From positions 310,001 through 374,000 of the forward strand of contig NZ_PTIY01000001.1 in NCBI RefSeq assembly GCF_002934365.1: a stretch of DNA of 64,000 bases, given 5' to 3'. The stretch's first letter is position 1. Every line of letters starts with the position of its first letter. Below, in pieces: positions 33,457 through 42,788 of this stretch. This DNA comes from Methylobacter tundripaludum (lineage in GTDB: Bacteria; Pseudomonadota; Gammaproteobacteria; Methylococcales; Methylomonadaceae). Made by a program: the position numbers and the translations under genes. Below the pieces are notes generated by a model. The model made no database searches, had not been told where the DNA came from, and saw nothing but the letters and a program-made list of their open reading frames with translations.

Positions 33457-34142
33457 GCGAACAACCCGCTGAACTCACGTCAGCCCAAGTTGAAGACTAT
33501 CTGCGCAAACATCCCGAGTTTTTCCACGAACATTTGAATTTGCTGGAGCACATGAGTATTCCTCATCCTACCGGCAGCGCCGTCTCGCTGATCTCAAAGC
33601 AGTTGGAGCTGTTCAGAAGTCGGCATCATGACATGGAAAACCAGCTCACCGCGCTGATAGAAATCGCCAGGGATAACGATACGTCCCTTAACCGCATGCA
33701 CAAGCTCACCCTGGCGCTGTTGGACGCGACAACGCTGGAAGAGGCCGTCGCCAATCTCGATACCGTGCTGTCGGAATATTTCTTGATCGACTTTGTTGCG
33801 GTGCGCATCATCAAACACAATCCAGACACCGCTCTTAGCAATCTCTTTATTGAACCGGACAGCAAGGACCTGGAACCGTTCGCCAACGAACTGGCCGGCA
33901 ACCAGCCCAAATGCGGCCGCCCGACGATGGCTCAGGCCAGAGTATTGTTCGGCGAATCGGCGTTCGAAGTGAAATCCTGCGCGATCATTCCGATGGCGTT
34001 TACCGAATTGGAAGGCATTTTAGCCATCGGCAGCCGCGAAGAAGGCCGCTTCCATTACAGCATGGGCAACCTGTTCTTGAATCAAATGAGCGAAATCATC
34101 GGCACCCGGCTGATCACTTTATTGCAGGAGCGGAATCCTTAA
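33453..34142 (+). CDS. DUF484 family protein (GAF-like)
   Basis: A 229-residue protein between dapF and xerC, the position held by yigA in E. coli. The start [20 protein letters not shown] and [19 protein letters not shown] are the DUF484 signature; the C-terminal half is a GAF-like fold with [19 protein letters not shown]. Function is unknown. It is coupled to dapF (ATGA overlap) and ends 1 bp before the xerC start. Confidence 0.9.
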   Translation: MSEQPAELTSAQVEDYLRKHPEFFHEHLNLLEHMSIPHPTGSAVSLISKQLELFRSRHHDMENQLTALIEIARDNDTSLNRMHKLTLALLDATTLEEAVANLDTVLSEYFLIDFVAVRIIKHNPDTALSNLFIEPDSKDLEPFANELAGNQPKCGRPTMAQARVLFGESAFEVKSCAIIPMAFTELEGILAIGSREEGRFHYSMGNLFLNQMSEIIGTRLITLLQERNP

Positions 34143-34143
34143 C

Positions 34144-35052
34144 ATGCATCCCGATGCCGAGCTTATGCTGGCTGACTTTTTGAAGCAACTCACCGTCGAA
34201 GTTCGCGCGTCGGAACACACCGTAAAAAGTTACCGGCGGGATATTCAACACCTGTCCCGCTATTGCAAAGATAAAGCCATCAGCCAGTGGGCCGACCTGA
34301 AACTCACGGACATTCGCGCCCACATAGCAGGAAGACACCGCAAAGGCCTGAGCAGCAAAAGCCTGCAACGCGAGCTGTCCGCTATTCGCAGTTTTTATAA
34401 TTACCTGTTAAAACAAGGCCAGGCCAGCGTCAATCCCGCCCAGCATATTCAAGCGCCCAAACAAGCCAGAAAGCTGCCAAAAACGCTGGATGTCGATCAA
34501 TTATCCGGTTTGCTGGATGCCGGAACCAGCTCGCTGCTCGAAATCCGCGACTTGGCCATGTTCGAATTATTCTATTCGTCCGGCCTGCGGCTGAGTGAGC
34601 TGTCGGCACTAGACTTGACCGACCTGGACTTGCCGGACAGTACGCTGACTGTGCGCCTAGGCAAAGGCGGCAAATCGAGAATATTGCCGGTAGGCGGCAA
34701 AGCCGTTACCGCTATCGAAAACTGGCTACAGCAACGCGCCGTAAAAATTCCTGCCGCCGAGCCTGCGTTATTTGTTTCAGCGCACGGAATTCGGCTCGGC
34801 CAACGCAATATTGAATTAAGACTGAAACGGTGGTGTATAAAAAAAGGCATTGCCGAACATATACATCCGCACATGCTGAGACATTCTTTCGCCAGCCATT
34901 TACTTGAATCCAGCCAGGACTTAAGAGCCGTTCAGGAACTGCTCGGACACAGCAATATCAGCACGACCCAGATATACACCCACCTGGACTTTCAACATCT
35001 GGCTGAAATCTATGATAAAGCGCACCCGAGAGCCAAAAAAAAACCGTTATAG
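34144..35052 (+). CDS. xerC: Tyrosine recombinase XerC
   Basis: A 302-residue recombinase that with XerD resolves chromosome dimers at dif. The N-terminal SAM-like core-binding domain (about 1-90) precedes the catalytic domain with Arg in SSGLRLSEL, HMLRHSFASHLL, LGHSNISTTQ and the nucleophile Tyr in IYTH near residue 278. The context after dapF-DUF484 identifies XerC rather than a phage integrase. It ends the lptM-lysA-dapF operon. Confidence 0.94.
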   Translation: MHPDAELMLADFLKQLTVEVRASEHTVKSYRRDIQHLSRYCKDKAISQWADLKLTDIRAHIAGRHRKGLSSKSLQRELSAIRSFYNYLLKQGQASVNPAQHIQAPKQARKLPKTLDVDQLSGLLDAGTSSLLEIRDLAMFELFYSSGLRLSELSALDLTDLDLPDSTLTVRLGKGGKSRILPVGGKAVTAIENWLQQRAVKIPAAEPALFVSAHGIRLGQRNIELRLKRWCIKKGIAEHIHPHMLRHSFASHLLESSQDLRAVQELLGHSNISTTQIYTHLDFQHLAEIYDKAHPRAKKKPL

Positions 35053-35174
35053 CGGCTTGCGCCATAAGCACATAAGCAAAAAACCTGCTACCATGTAGCC
35101 AATTTTTCATATAAAAATGCAATAAGGGCGAAATATTTTTTGACCCTCGGAAACCTCTTTACGGGACATCGAAA

Positions 35175-36200
35175 ATGGCGGCAAACGATACACTGAACGA
35201 CATAAAATCTAAAGGAATACTCTGGGGCTTTGGCGTTTTCATCCTCATCGTACTCATCATCCTGTTCTTTCTGGGCGCCTGGTGGGGCAGGGAACCCGAT
35301 CAGTTTAATGTGATGGATGAAGCCGTAAAGCGCGCCGAAGAAACCCACTCCACCGAAAGCATCCCTGTCGGTTATGTCTATACCAACACCCTGGCCCATA
35401 TCGCCGAGGTTCTGCTGCATAAAAGCGGCGGTTATATTACCAACGACGTCGCCCCTCCCGGCGTGTTTCTGGACAACATTTCCAACTGGGAATACGGCGC
35501 ATTGGTCATGCTGCGCGACGCCACCTCGGCATTAAGAAACCACTTTGCCAGAGATCAGTCCCAATCGGCCGAAGATCCTGATCTGGCGATTGCGGAACCT
35601 TATTTTTACTACGAAAACGACTCTTGGGCTTTGCCGTCAACCGAAGCCGAATATGAAAAAGGCGTCGAGGCTCTGCATAAATATATGGAGCGCCTGCAAA
35701 AATACGGCGGCCCCATCAAAAGAGCGCAATTTTATTCCCGGGCCGACAATTTGTGGCAATACACCGAGGTTGTGATCAAGCGCCTGGGCGGACTTTCCAC
35801 CCGCTTGACCGCGAACAGCGCCGGCGGCAACTACGGCCCCGGACTCACCGAACTTGAGAAAGAAGCAGCCGATGAAAAAGGCACCTCCGTAGCTAAAGTA
35901 GGCTGGTTGGAGATTGACGACGTTTTCTATGAAGCGCGCGGTGCAAGCTGGGCGTTATTGCATATCCTCAGGGCGGTCAAACATGATTTTGAGGATATTT
36001 TGCTGGACAAACGGGCCATGCGTACCGTTGACATCATGATTAAGGCGCTGGAAAACGCCCTGACCCCTATTTTAAGCCCGATGATTTTAAACGGTAGCGG
36101 TTACGGTCTTTTCGCCAACTACTCCCTGTCCATGGCAAATTATATCGCTCGCTGCAATGCGGCGGCGCTTGATTTGCGCGACATTATGAACCGAGGTTAA
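35175..36200 (+). CDS. DUF2333 family membrane-anchored protein
   Basis: A 341-residue protein with one N-terminal transmembrane helix (ILWGFGVFILIVLIILFFLG, residues about 14-33) and a long soluble part. PVGYVYTNTLAHIAEVLLHKSGGYI and PPGVFLDNISNWEYGALVM are typical of DUF2333. The function is not known. The next gene is a DUF4389 protein 4 bp downstream; the pair recurs in gammaproteobacteria. Confidence 0.8.
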   Translation: MAANDTLNDIKSKGILWGFGVFILIVLIILFFLGAWWGREPDQFNVMDEAVKRAEETHSTESIPVGYVYTNTLAHIAEVLLHKSGGYITNDVAPPGVFLDNISNWEYGALVMLRDATSALRNHFARDQSQSAEDPDLAIAEPYFYYENDSWALPSTEAEYEKGVEALHKYMERLQKYGGPIKRAQFYSRADNLWQYTEVVIKRLGGLSTRLTANSAGGNYGPGLTELEKEAADEKGTSVAKVGWLEIDDVFYEARGASWALLHILRAVKHDFEDILLDKRAMRTVDIMIKALENALTPILSPMILNGSGYGLFANYSLSMANYIARCNAAALDLRDIMNRG

Positions 36201-36204
36201 GACG

Positions 36205-36519
36205 ATGGACGAACAGATCAACTACAACCTGACGCAACTTGGCACCTGGAAAAGAATCTTCTTCATGCTGGTTTTTGCGGCTATCGGCGGACTGGTCAGG
36301 ATGCTGCTTTGGGCCGTTATCCTATTGCAGGTGGCGTCAACGCTGCTTACCGGAAAAGCCAACATCAACATCCTTAATTTCGGGCGCAGCCTGTCGATTT
36401 ACACGTACCATATCTTGCTGTTCCTGACGTTCAATACCGAAGTCATGCCCTTTCCTTTCTCCGACTGGAACATGACCGCGGAACTGAACTTGCCGGAATC
36501 GAAAGACTCCGCAAAATAA
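36205..36519 (+). CDS. DUF4389 domain membrane protein
   Basis: A 104-residue protein with two hydrophobic segments: IFFMLVFAAIGGLVRMLLWA joined to VILLQVASTLL (about 18-48), and YTYHILLFLTFNT (about 66-78). The pattern NFGRSLSIYTYHI followed by PFPFSDW is the DUF4389 signature. It is cotranscribed with the DUF2333 gene. Function is unknown. Confidence 0.75.
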   Translation: MDEQINYNLTQLGTWKRIFFMLVFAAIGGLVRMLLWAVILLQVASTLLTGKANINILNFGRSLSIYTYHILLFLTFNTEVMPFPFSDWNMTAELNLPESKDSAK

Positions 36520-36541
36520 TCCAGTGGCTAGAAAAATACGA

Positions 36542-36592
36542 CTGCATGGATGCAGGAGCTAGGGCAACGCAGGAGCAGTTGCCGAGAACACG
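36542..36592 (+). repeat. Dispersed repeat copy 3 (CTGCATGGATGCAGGAG family)
   Basis: CTGCATGGATGCAGGAGCTA, GGGCAACGCAGGAGCAGTTG, CCGAGAACACG. It matches copy 2 (10721-10779, minus) closely and copy 1 (8451-8487) in part. The fixed order of blocks shows one repeat family rather than chance similarity. Confidence 0.75.
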
Positions 36593-36699
36593 GATGACAC
36601 GGATTAGACTGATCAACACTGATAGCCCGTAAAATGCATAGTGAACTTGGCTTTTTTGAAAATCCGTTTAAATCCGCCTAATCAGTGTCATTCGTGTCC
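36588..36699. repeat. Inverted repeat with GACACGGATT / AATCCG...CGTGTCC arms
   Basis: ACACGGATGACACGGATTAG near 36588 is partly complementary to AATCCGCCTAATCAGTGTCA and TTCGTGTCC near 36670-36699. This is a loose, long hairpin-type intergenic repeat between the DUF4389 gene and dinB. Confidence 0.5.
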
Positions 36700-36732
36700 A
36701 TTGGATTAGCGCTTGTTGACTAACTACACTCG

Positions 36733-37818
36733 ATGAACTCTACCCGCAAAATCATTCATATCGATATGGATGCATTTTTTGCGGCCGTAGAGCAGCGCGA
36801 TTTCCCGCAATACCGCAACAAGCCGATCATCGTCGGCGGCACCCCCCACTCCCGCGGCGTCGTCGCTACCTGTAGCTACGAAGCACGGAAATACGGCGTC
36901 CATTCCGCGATGCCCTCGGCTCATGCCTATCGTTTATGCCCGCAGGCCATTTTTGTAAAACCCCGCTTCGACGCTTATCAGGAAGCTTCGCTGGCCATTC
37001 GCAAGATCTTTGCCGACTACACCGATCTGTTTGAACCCCTGTCCCTGGACGAAGCTTACCTGGATGTCAGCAACGCCAGCTTGCATCAAGGCTCCGCGAC
37101 CTTAATCGCCAAAGCCATCAAGGCGGCGATTAAGCGGGAAACCCAGCTGATCGCTTCGGCCGGCGTTTCTTATAACAAATTCCTCGCCAAGATCGCCTCG
37201 GACATCAATAAACCGGACGGGCTTTATTTGATCACGCCGGAACAGGGCGAAACCTTTGTCGAACAACTACCGGTTGAAAAGTTTCACGGCATCGGCAAGG
37301 CGACCTCGATAAAAATGCACTCGCTGGGCATCAAGACCGGCAAGGACCTGAAGGAATTGCCGCTGGAAATGTTGCAGCATTATTTCGGCAAGGCCGGTTT
37401 GCATTATTACAGCATATCAAGAGGCATAGACAACCGACCGGTCAATAACTACCGGATCAGGAAATCGGTGGGCGTGGAAATTACTTTTCAGCAGGATATT
37501 AAAGCTAGACAGGATGTCATCGCGCAGTTGCAAGACTTGATGGAAAAGGCATTGAGTAAAGTTACCGAGAAGCAGCTGGTCGCCCATACCCTGACCGTAA
37601 AAATCAAATATCATGATTTTGTCCAAATCACCCGCAGCCGGACGCTGCCGCAGACTATTACTGCGGCAGCGGCGATACCCGCCATTCTTGAAGACTTATT
37701 GAAAAATACCGATATAGGCAGGCGTAATGTCCGCTTGCTGGGGATTACGCTGTCTTCACTGGAAAGCAAATCCGGGCAGGCTCATTTCCGGCAAATGGAT
37801 TTGTTTAGCGATTATTAG
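36733..37818 (+). CDS. dinB: DNA polymerase IV (translesion)
   Basis: A 361-residue Y-family polymerase. IHIDMDAFFAAVEQRD holds the first metal ligands, SLDEAYLDVSNA (near 104-115) the catalytic pair, and YNKFLAKIASDINKPDG, PVEKFHGIGKATSIKM and the little-finger domain follow. It copies past damaged DNA. The length is close to E. coli DinB (351). No LexA box could be identified in the repeat-filled upstream region. Its 3' end overlaps the convergent yjgA gene by 14 bp. Confidence 0.95.
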   Translation: MNSTRKIIHIDMDAFFAAVEQRDFPQYRNKPIIVGGTPHSRGVVATCSYEARKYGVHSAMPSAHAYRLCPQAIFVKPRFDAYQEASLAIRKIFADYTDLFEPLSLDEAYLDVSNASLHQGSATLIAKAIKAAIKRETQLIASAGVSYNKFLAKIASDINKPDGLYLITPEQGETFVEQLPVEKFHGIGKATSIKMHSLGIKTGKDLKELPLEMLQHYFGKAGLHYYSISRGIDNRPVNNYRIRKSVGVEITFQQDIKARQDVIAQLQDLMEKALSKVTEKQLVAHTLTVKIKYHDFVQITRSRTLPQTITAAAAIPAILEDLLKNTDIGRRNVRLLGITLSSLESKSGQAHFRQMDLFSDY

Positions 37819-38413
37819 GCATGGACGACTCATCGAACTCTTCCTCATCATCTTCATCCTCAAACCCAGGCTCGTCATCCGGTTCGCCTTCGACCTGAAA
37901 CAATTCCTTCAACCGGCGATATAACAGGCGGGACGATTTAGGCGGCTTACCGGCTTCGGCTTCTTTTTGGGCATTGCGCAATAACTGCCTTAATAACTGA
38001 CGGTCGGCATGCGGCTGTTCGTCCAGCAACTCGGTCAAGGCGTCATTGCCTTCGGCGATCAACCGGTCCCGCCAACGCTCGACAATATGATGCTCCCTGA
38101 CCGCGTGGGCGCTTTTATTTTTGATACGCGCCAGTTTCTCTAAAATAGGTTCCGCATCTATTTTATGAAGCTGGCCTGCAATAAACTTCAGCAGCCGTTT
38201 TCTGGCGCCTTTATGCGGCATGCCGGACACTTCGACAACGGCTTTATTGATGACCTCGGGAAGCTCGAGCGTTTTTAATTGCCCCGGCGATAACTCGGAC
38301 ATTTCTTCGCTGACCGCAAAAAGCGCCGCCATATCTTTCTTTATTTGCGTCTTATTAGGCCGGATTGCGTAATATTCAATCTCTTCATCATCGTATTCGT
38401 ATTCTTCATTCAT
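37805..38413 (-). CDS. darP: Ribosome-associated protein YjgA/DarP (DUF615)
   Basis: A 202-residue acidic-ended protein; IRPNKTQIKKDMAALFAVSEEMSELSPG (given here in parts: RPNKTQIKKDM and LSELSPGQL-like) and LLKFIAGQLHKID match DUF615. DarP promotes late assembly of the 50S subunit. The C-terminus is unusually acidic (runs of Asp and Glu). It converges on dinB and the last 14 bp overlap. Confidence 0.9.
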   Translation of the reverse strand: MNEEYEYDDEEIEYYAIRPNKTQIKKDMAALFAVSEEMSELSPGQLKTLELPEVINKAVVEVSGMPHKGARKRLLKFIAGQLHKIDAEPILEKLARIKNKSAHAVREHHIVERWRDRLIAEGNDALTELLDEQPHADRQLLRQLLRNAQKEAEAGKPPKSSRLLYRRLKELFQVEGEPDDEPGFEDEDDEEEFDESSMPNNR

Positions 38414-38570
38414 TTCATATCAAACCATTGCGATTAAAATAACACCCAGCACCGGCGCCGCTGCTCAATGCGATTAGTTCATTTTACAGCATTTTTAATC
38501 CGCCTGTTTTTTGCTCGGCAACCACTTCTCGTCCAGCGGCTGCACGCCAGTCAATAAGCTCCACGCAATA

Positions 38571-38605
38571 AAAAACCGGCAGCTCCTGATTAGAAACTGC
38601 CGGTT
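38571..38605 (-). terminator. Rho-independent terminator of the comEA-like gene
   Basis: Minus strand: AACCGGCAG, 14-nt loop, CTGCCGGTT then a run of T (TTTTTTATT). It lies 17 bp after the stop of the HhH gene. Confidence 0.85.
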
Positions 38606-38621
38606 GTTGCCTGGTAATAAT

Positions 38622-38927
38622 TTACTTGGCTTTTTCGTCTACTTTTTTATCTGTCTTTTGCTCCGCAGCAGCGGCATCGCTTAACAAAATATCGTTCCTG
38701 ATCTTTTCGACGGTTTTCGCGCCGATTCCATCAACGTTGACTAAATCATCCGCGGTTTTGAATGCGCCTTTTGCTTCCCGGTACTTAACAATAGCTTCGG
38801 CTTTTTTCAGGCCTATGCCCGACAAAGCTTCCCCTATGGTTTTTGCATCAGCGGTATTGATGTTTACAGGCGAGGCAATGGCATTAAATGAGAAAAAGGC
38901 GGCGCATAACACTATTAATCTTTTCAT
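38622..38927 (-). CDS. ComEA-family helix-hairpin-helix protein, exported
   Basis: A 101-residue protein with a signal peptide (MKRLIVLCAAFFSFNAIA, cleavage after Ala) followed by ComEA HhH repeats: PVNINTADAKTIGEALSGIG and FKTADDLVNVDGIGAKTVEKI. The tail is Lys/Asp-rich. Such periplasmic DNA-binding proteins pull DNA in during natural transformation, though short forms have been kept in genomes without proven competence. yifB/comM at 8862 fits the same process. A strong terminator follows. Confidence 0.85.
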   Translation of the reverse strand: MKRLIVLCAAFFSFNAIASPVNINTADAKTIGEALSGIGLKKAEAIVKYREAKGAFKTADDLVNVDGIGAKTVEKIRNDILLSDAAAAEQKTDKKVDEKAK

Positions 38928-39051
38928 CTTTATTTTCCTATTATAAAAAATTATATGATTTATGATTTGTGAATAGTCTTATATAGCCAACCAAGATAAT
39001 TATTAACCATTCGCCGCTTAGTTTAGACGCTTGCCGCGCAAATACAACTTT

Positions 39052-40371
39052 TTATCTTCCGATCGCGTAATAAGCCAGCCCGCTACGTTTGACCATCTCC
39101 GGCTCATACATATTGCGACCGTCAAAAATCACTTTGTCCTTCAGCTGTTGACTCAGCATATCGAAATCAGGGCTGCGGAATTGCTTCCATTCCGTAACAA
39201 TCACCAAAACATCGGCTTGTTTTAGAGTCTCCTTGGGCGACTCGCAGAACTTAAGCCCCGGCTTGTCCCCATAAAGCCGCCGCGCTTCTCCCAACGCTTC
39301 AGGATCAAAGGCCTGAACCGTCGCACCGGCTTCAATCAAAGCTTCCAGCACAACCCGGCTAGGCGCGTCGCGCATGTCATCGGTATTGGGTTTAAACGCC
39401 AATCCCCACAGGGCGAATACCTTGCCGCTTAAATGACCTTGATAATACTCGCTGATCTTTTCGAACAAACGGTGTTTTTGCCGATTATTGACACGCTCTA
39501 CCGCATTAAGCAGTTCCGCATCATAACCGTATTCCTTTGCCGTTCTTTCCAGCGCTTTTACATCTTTGGGAAAACAGGAGCCGCCATAACCGCAACCGGG
39601 ATAAATAAAACTGTAGCCGATACGGCTGTCGGAACCTATGCCGTGTCTGACATGCTCGATATCCGCGCCCAAACGCTCGGCCAGATTCGCCAGCTCGTTC
39701 ATAAAGCTGATTTTCGTCGCCAGCATCGCATTCGCGGCATACTTGGTTAATTCGGCAGAACGGACATCCATCGTGATGACCCGCTCGACACTACGGTTAA
39801 ACGGTGCATACAGCGCTTTCAGCAATTCCGCCGTTCTGGGGTTGTCGGTGCCGATAACAATCCGGTCCGGCTTCATAAAATCATCCAGCGCCGCGCCCTC
39901 TTTCAGGAATTCGGGGTTTGAAACCACATCAAACTCCAGCTCTTTGCCGCGGCTTGCCAATATCTCCCGCATGACCGCTTTAACTTTATCCGCCGTACCC
40001 ACCGGTACTGTCGATTTATCGACTACAACCCGGTACTCGTCCATATTCTCGGCAATACTCCTGGCAACCGCCAACACGTACTGCAAGTCTGCCGAACCGT
40101 CATCGTCCGGCGGCGTACCGACGGCTATAAATTGGAACACGCCATGATCCACCGCCTCCTTAATATCGGTGGTAAATCTCAACCGGCCTTCCGATTGATT
40201 TTCTTTGACCATGGCTTCAAGTCCCGGCTCATATATTGGAATGATATTCTGTTGCAGCTTGGCGATTTTCGCCTCATCAATATCGACACAGATAACATCA
40301 TTACCAACTTCCGCAAAGCAGGTACCCGTCACCAACCCCACATAACCACTTCCGAATATTGTAATTTTCAT
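39052..40371 (-). CDS. ugd: UDP-glucose 6-dehydrogenase
   Basis: A 439-residue enzyme oxidising UDP-glucose to UDP-glucuronate for polysaccharides or lipid modification. [18 protein letters not shown] binds [34 protein letters not shown] (catalytic Cys near 260) and [17 protein letters not shown] follow in the usual order. Length is normal. It is monocistronic as far as seen. It could supply a sugar for the surface glycan implied by the 13-19 kb cluster, but that link is only a possibility. Confidence 0.95.
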   Translation of the reverse strand: MKITIFGSGYVGLVTGTCFAEVGNDVICVDIDEAKIAKLQQNIIPIYEPGLEAMVKENQSEGRLRFTTDIKEAVDHGVFQFIAVGTPPDDDGSADLQYVLAVARSIAENMDEYRVVVDKSTVPVGTADKVKAVMREILASRGKELEFDVVSNPEFLKEGAALDDFMKPDRIVIGTDNPRTAELLKALYAPFNRSVERVITMDVRSAELTKYAANAMLATKISFMNELANLAERLGADIEHVRHGIGSDSRIGYSFIYPGCGYGGSCFPKDVKALERTAKEYGYDAELLNAVERVNNRQKHRLFEKISEYYQGHLSGKVFALWGLAFKPNTDDMRDAPSRVVLEALIEAGATVQAFDPEALGEARRLYGDKPGLKFCESPKETLKQADVLVIVTEWKQFRSPDFDMLSQQLKDKVIFDGRNMYEPEMVKRSGLAYYAIGR

Positions 40372-40642
40372 TTTGTTTCAACTGTAATTATTTAGTAAAA
40401 ATATGGCGCCGTTGCCGTAACCATAAGCGTCATAAATTTATTTTATTGTATTTCAATAAGTTAAAATACAGATTTAGCCGATATATTTCCGCCAATCTAC
40501 GCCCACCGTAGGCGCTAAGTCTAATGTCGGTGAGCGCAACCTCCGCCCCTTACCTGCGTCCGTGTAGGTAATGACTGCTTTTACATTTACCGGCATTGGC
40601 CTATTATAACTGCCAAACTTTCGAATTATTGACTATCGTTTG

Positions 40643-42757
40643 ATGCAAAAAAATACCGAACCGAACAAACAGCTTTTTAGCGGCTTTTCTGCGTCCGATA
40701 CCGAACAAATAAATCGGGCTCTGGCGCTCATTGCGCAAATCCCTGAAGACCCTCATTATTTCCGCCCCAAGGGGGTTGAGGTGGCAACCATTTTGATGAA
40801 TTTCAATGTCGATCTGGCAACCATCATCGCGGCGATATTAAGCGATCCACGCTTAACCGCTTTGAATCCGGCCCCAAACATTAAAGAACTGTTTGGGGAA
40901 ACCGTTGCAACGCTGGTGAAAGATGTTAACTGGCTGAATAAGGTCACCGTTTATTCCCTGGAAATGACCGACCAGCCCAGCCAAACGGAAATCTTGCGCC
41001 GAATGCTGCTGTCTATGACTCAGGATGTCCGCGCCGTGTTGATAAAGCTGGCTTACCGGATTCAACGGCTTAAGGTCTTACCCAGGGAGTCTTATGAGCT
41101 CAGGCGTTTTATTGCCCAGGAAACGCTGGATATTTATGCGCCGATCGCCAACCGCATGGGTATTCATCAGTTGAAATGGGAGCTGGAGGATATGGCTTTC
41201 CGCTATCTGGAGCCCCAATCCTATCGCCGCATCGCCAAGTCGTTGTCCGATAACCGCGCCCAGCGGGAAAACTGCATCAATAAGTTTATCGCCCTGCTGC
41301 AAAACAAACTCGCCGAAGAAGGAATTTCCGCCGAGATTTACGGCCGCCCCAAGCATATTTACAGCATCTGGAAAAAGATGCGCCGCAAGAAGCTGGACAT
41401 AGACGAACTTTATGACCTGTTGGCGGTGCGGGTTATCGTCGATAACCTGACCACCTGCTACGCCACTTTAGGCATGGTGCATAGCCTTTGGCAAACCATA
41501 CCCAAAGAATTTGACGATTACATCGCCAATCCCAAAGAGAACGGTTACCAGTCTTTGCATACCGTCATTCTCGATGCCGACGGCAACCGCATCGAAGTGC
41601 AAATCCGCACCCGGCAAATGCACGACTTTGCCGAACTCGGGGTTGCCGCGCACTGGTCTTACAAGGAAGGCGGCAAACATGATGCGGCCATTGAAAAAAA
41701 CATCGCCTCCTTGCGCAAGTTGCTCGAAGAAAAAGGCAGCGACGAAGCGCTGTCCGAAAGTTTTCGCAGTGAATTATTTAATGATCGCGTCTACGTTTTA
41801 ACGCCCGCCGGAAAATTAATCGATCTGGTTAAAGGCTCCACGCCGCTGGACTTTGCCTACGCCATTCATACCGAAATAGGGCATCGCTGCCGCGGCGCAA
41901 AAGTCAACGGCCGCATTGTACCGCTGACCTATACCTTAAAATCCGGCGAACAGGTAAAAATTTTAACGGCAAAAGAGGGCGGTCCCAATCACAACTGGAT
42001 CGACCTGAACCTGGGCTATTTAAAGACATCGGCAGCGATCGGCAAAATCAAAAGCTGGTTCAAAAACCAGCAACAAGCCCAGAATATCGCCACAGGCAAG
42101 TCGGTTCTGGACAAGGAAAGCCAGCGGCTGGGGTTAAAAACGCTCAACTTAACGGAGTTGGCTAAACATTTTCATCAGCCGGACACCGATAAGTTTCTCG
42201 AAGCCATAGGCCGCGGCGATATTACCAGCCGCCAGCTTGCGGCATTTTTTAAGATTCCTGAACTGGAAGCCCCGCCTGCGCCTGCTCAACGGAAAAAACC
42301 CGAAGCCGAGATTAAATCGGCCATTTCCGTAGAAGGCATTGATAACGTGCTGACCACTCTCGCCCATTGCTGCTCGCCGATCCAGGGCAATGACATTATC
42401 GGTTATATTTCCCACAAGAAAGGCATTACTATCCACCGTAAAGACTGCGAAAACATCCTGCACCTCAGCCCCGAAAAACAGGCCCAGCTTATTTCGGTTA
42501 GCTGGGGATCAAAGCAGGTCAGCTATGCGGTGCCTATTGTGATCCATGCGTTTAACCCGCAAAATTTGCTTAACGACGTTAGCCAGATTTTAGCCCAGGC
42601 TAAAATCCATATTTCCAATGCGGCACTGGATACGCATCCCGATTTTTCAGCGCAACTCAATTTGACCATTCAAATTGAAAACACCGATCAGTTAAGCCAA
42701 GTGCTTAATAAAATAAGCCAATTGCCTAATATCGTCGATGTTAAGCGTAAAACCTGA
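40643..42757 (+). CDS. relA: GTP pyrophosphokinase RelA (synthetase-only type)
   Basis: A 704-residue stringent-response enzyme making (p)ppGpp. The N-terminal HD region is degenerate: where SpoT has the HDxxED box, this reads LSDPRL, so hydrolysis should be lost. The synthetase has YGRPKHIYSIWKKM, KEFDDYIANPKENGYQSLH with the EFDD form diagnostic of RelA, and VEVQIRT-like residues. TGS (about 385-445), a helical and zinc-finger region with CCSPI and a C-terminal ACT/RRM domain follow. ATG at 40643 is used; polA begins 31 bp after the stop. Confidence 0.93.
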   Translation: MQKNTEPNKQLFSGFSASDTEQINRALALIAQIPEDPHYFRPKGVEVATILMNFNVDLATIIAAILSDPRLTALNPAPNIKELFGETVATLVKDVNWLNKVTVYSLEMTDQPSQTEILRRMLLSMTQDVRAVLIKLAYRIQRLKVLPRESYELRRFIAQETLDIYAPIANRMGIHQLKWELEDMAFRYLEPQSYRRIAKSLSDNRAQRENCINKFIALLQNKLAEEGISAEIYGRPKHIYSIWKKMRRKKLDIDELYDLLAVRVIVDNLTTCYATLGMVHSLWQTIPKEFDDYIANPKENGYQSLHTVILDADGNRIEVQIRTRQMHDFAELGVAAHWSYKEGGKHDAAIEKNIASLRKLLEEKGSDEALSESFRSELFNDRVYVLTPAGKLIDLVKGSTPLDFAYAIHTEIGHRCRGAKVNGRIVPLTYTLKSGEQVKILTAKEGGPNHNWIDLNLGYLKTSAAIGKIKSWFKNQQQAQNIATGKSVLDKESQRLGLKTLNLTELAKHFHQPDTDKFLEAIGRGDITSRQLAAFFKIPELEAPPAPAQRKKPEAEIKSAISVEGIDNVLTTLAHCCSPIQGNDIIGYISHKKGITIHRKDCENILHLSPEKQAQLISVSWGSKQVSYAVPIVIHAFNPQNLLNDVSQILAQAKIHISNAALDTHPDFSAQLNLTIQIENTDQLSQVLNKISQLPNIVDVKRKT

Positions 42758-42788
42758 CGCCTCACACCTAACCTTGCCTCTAAATCTT

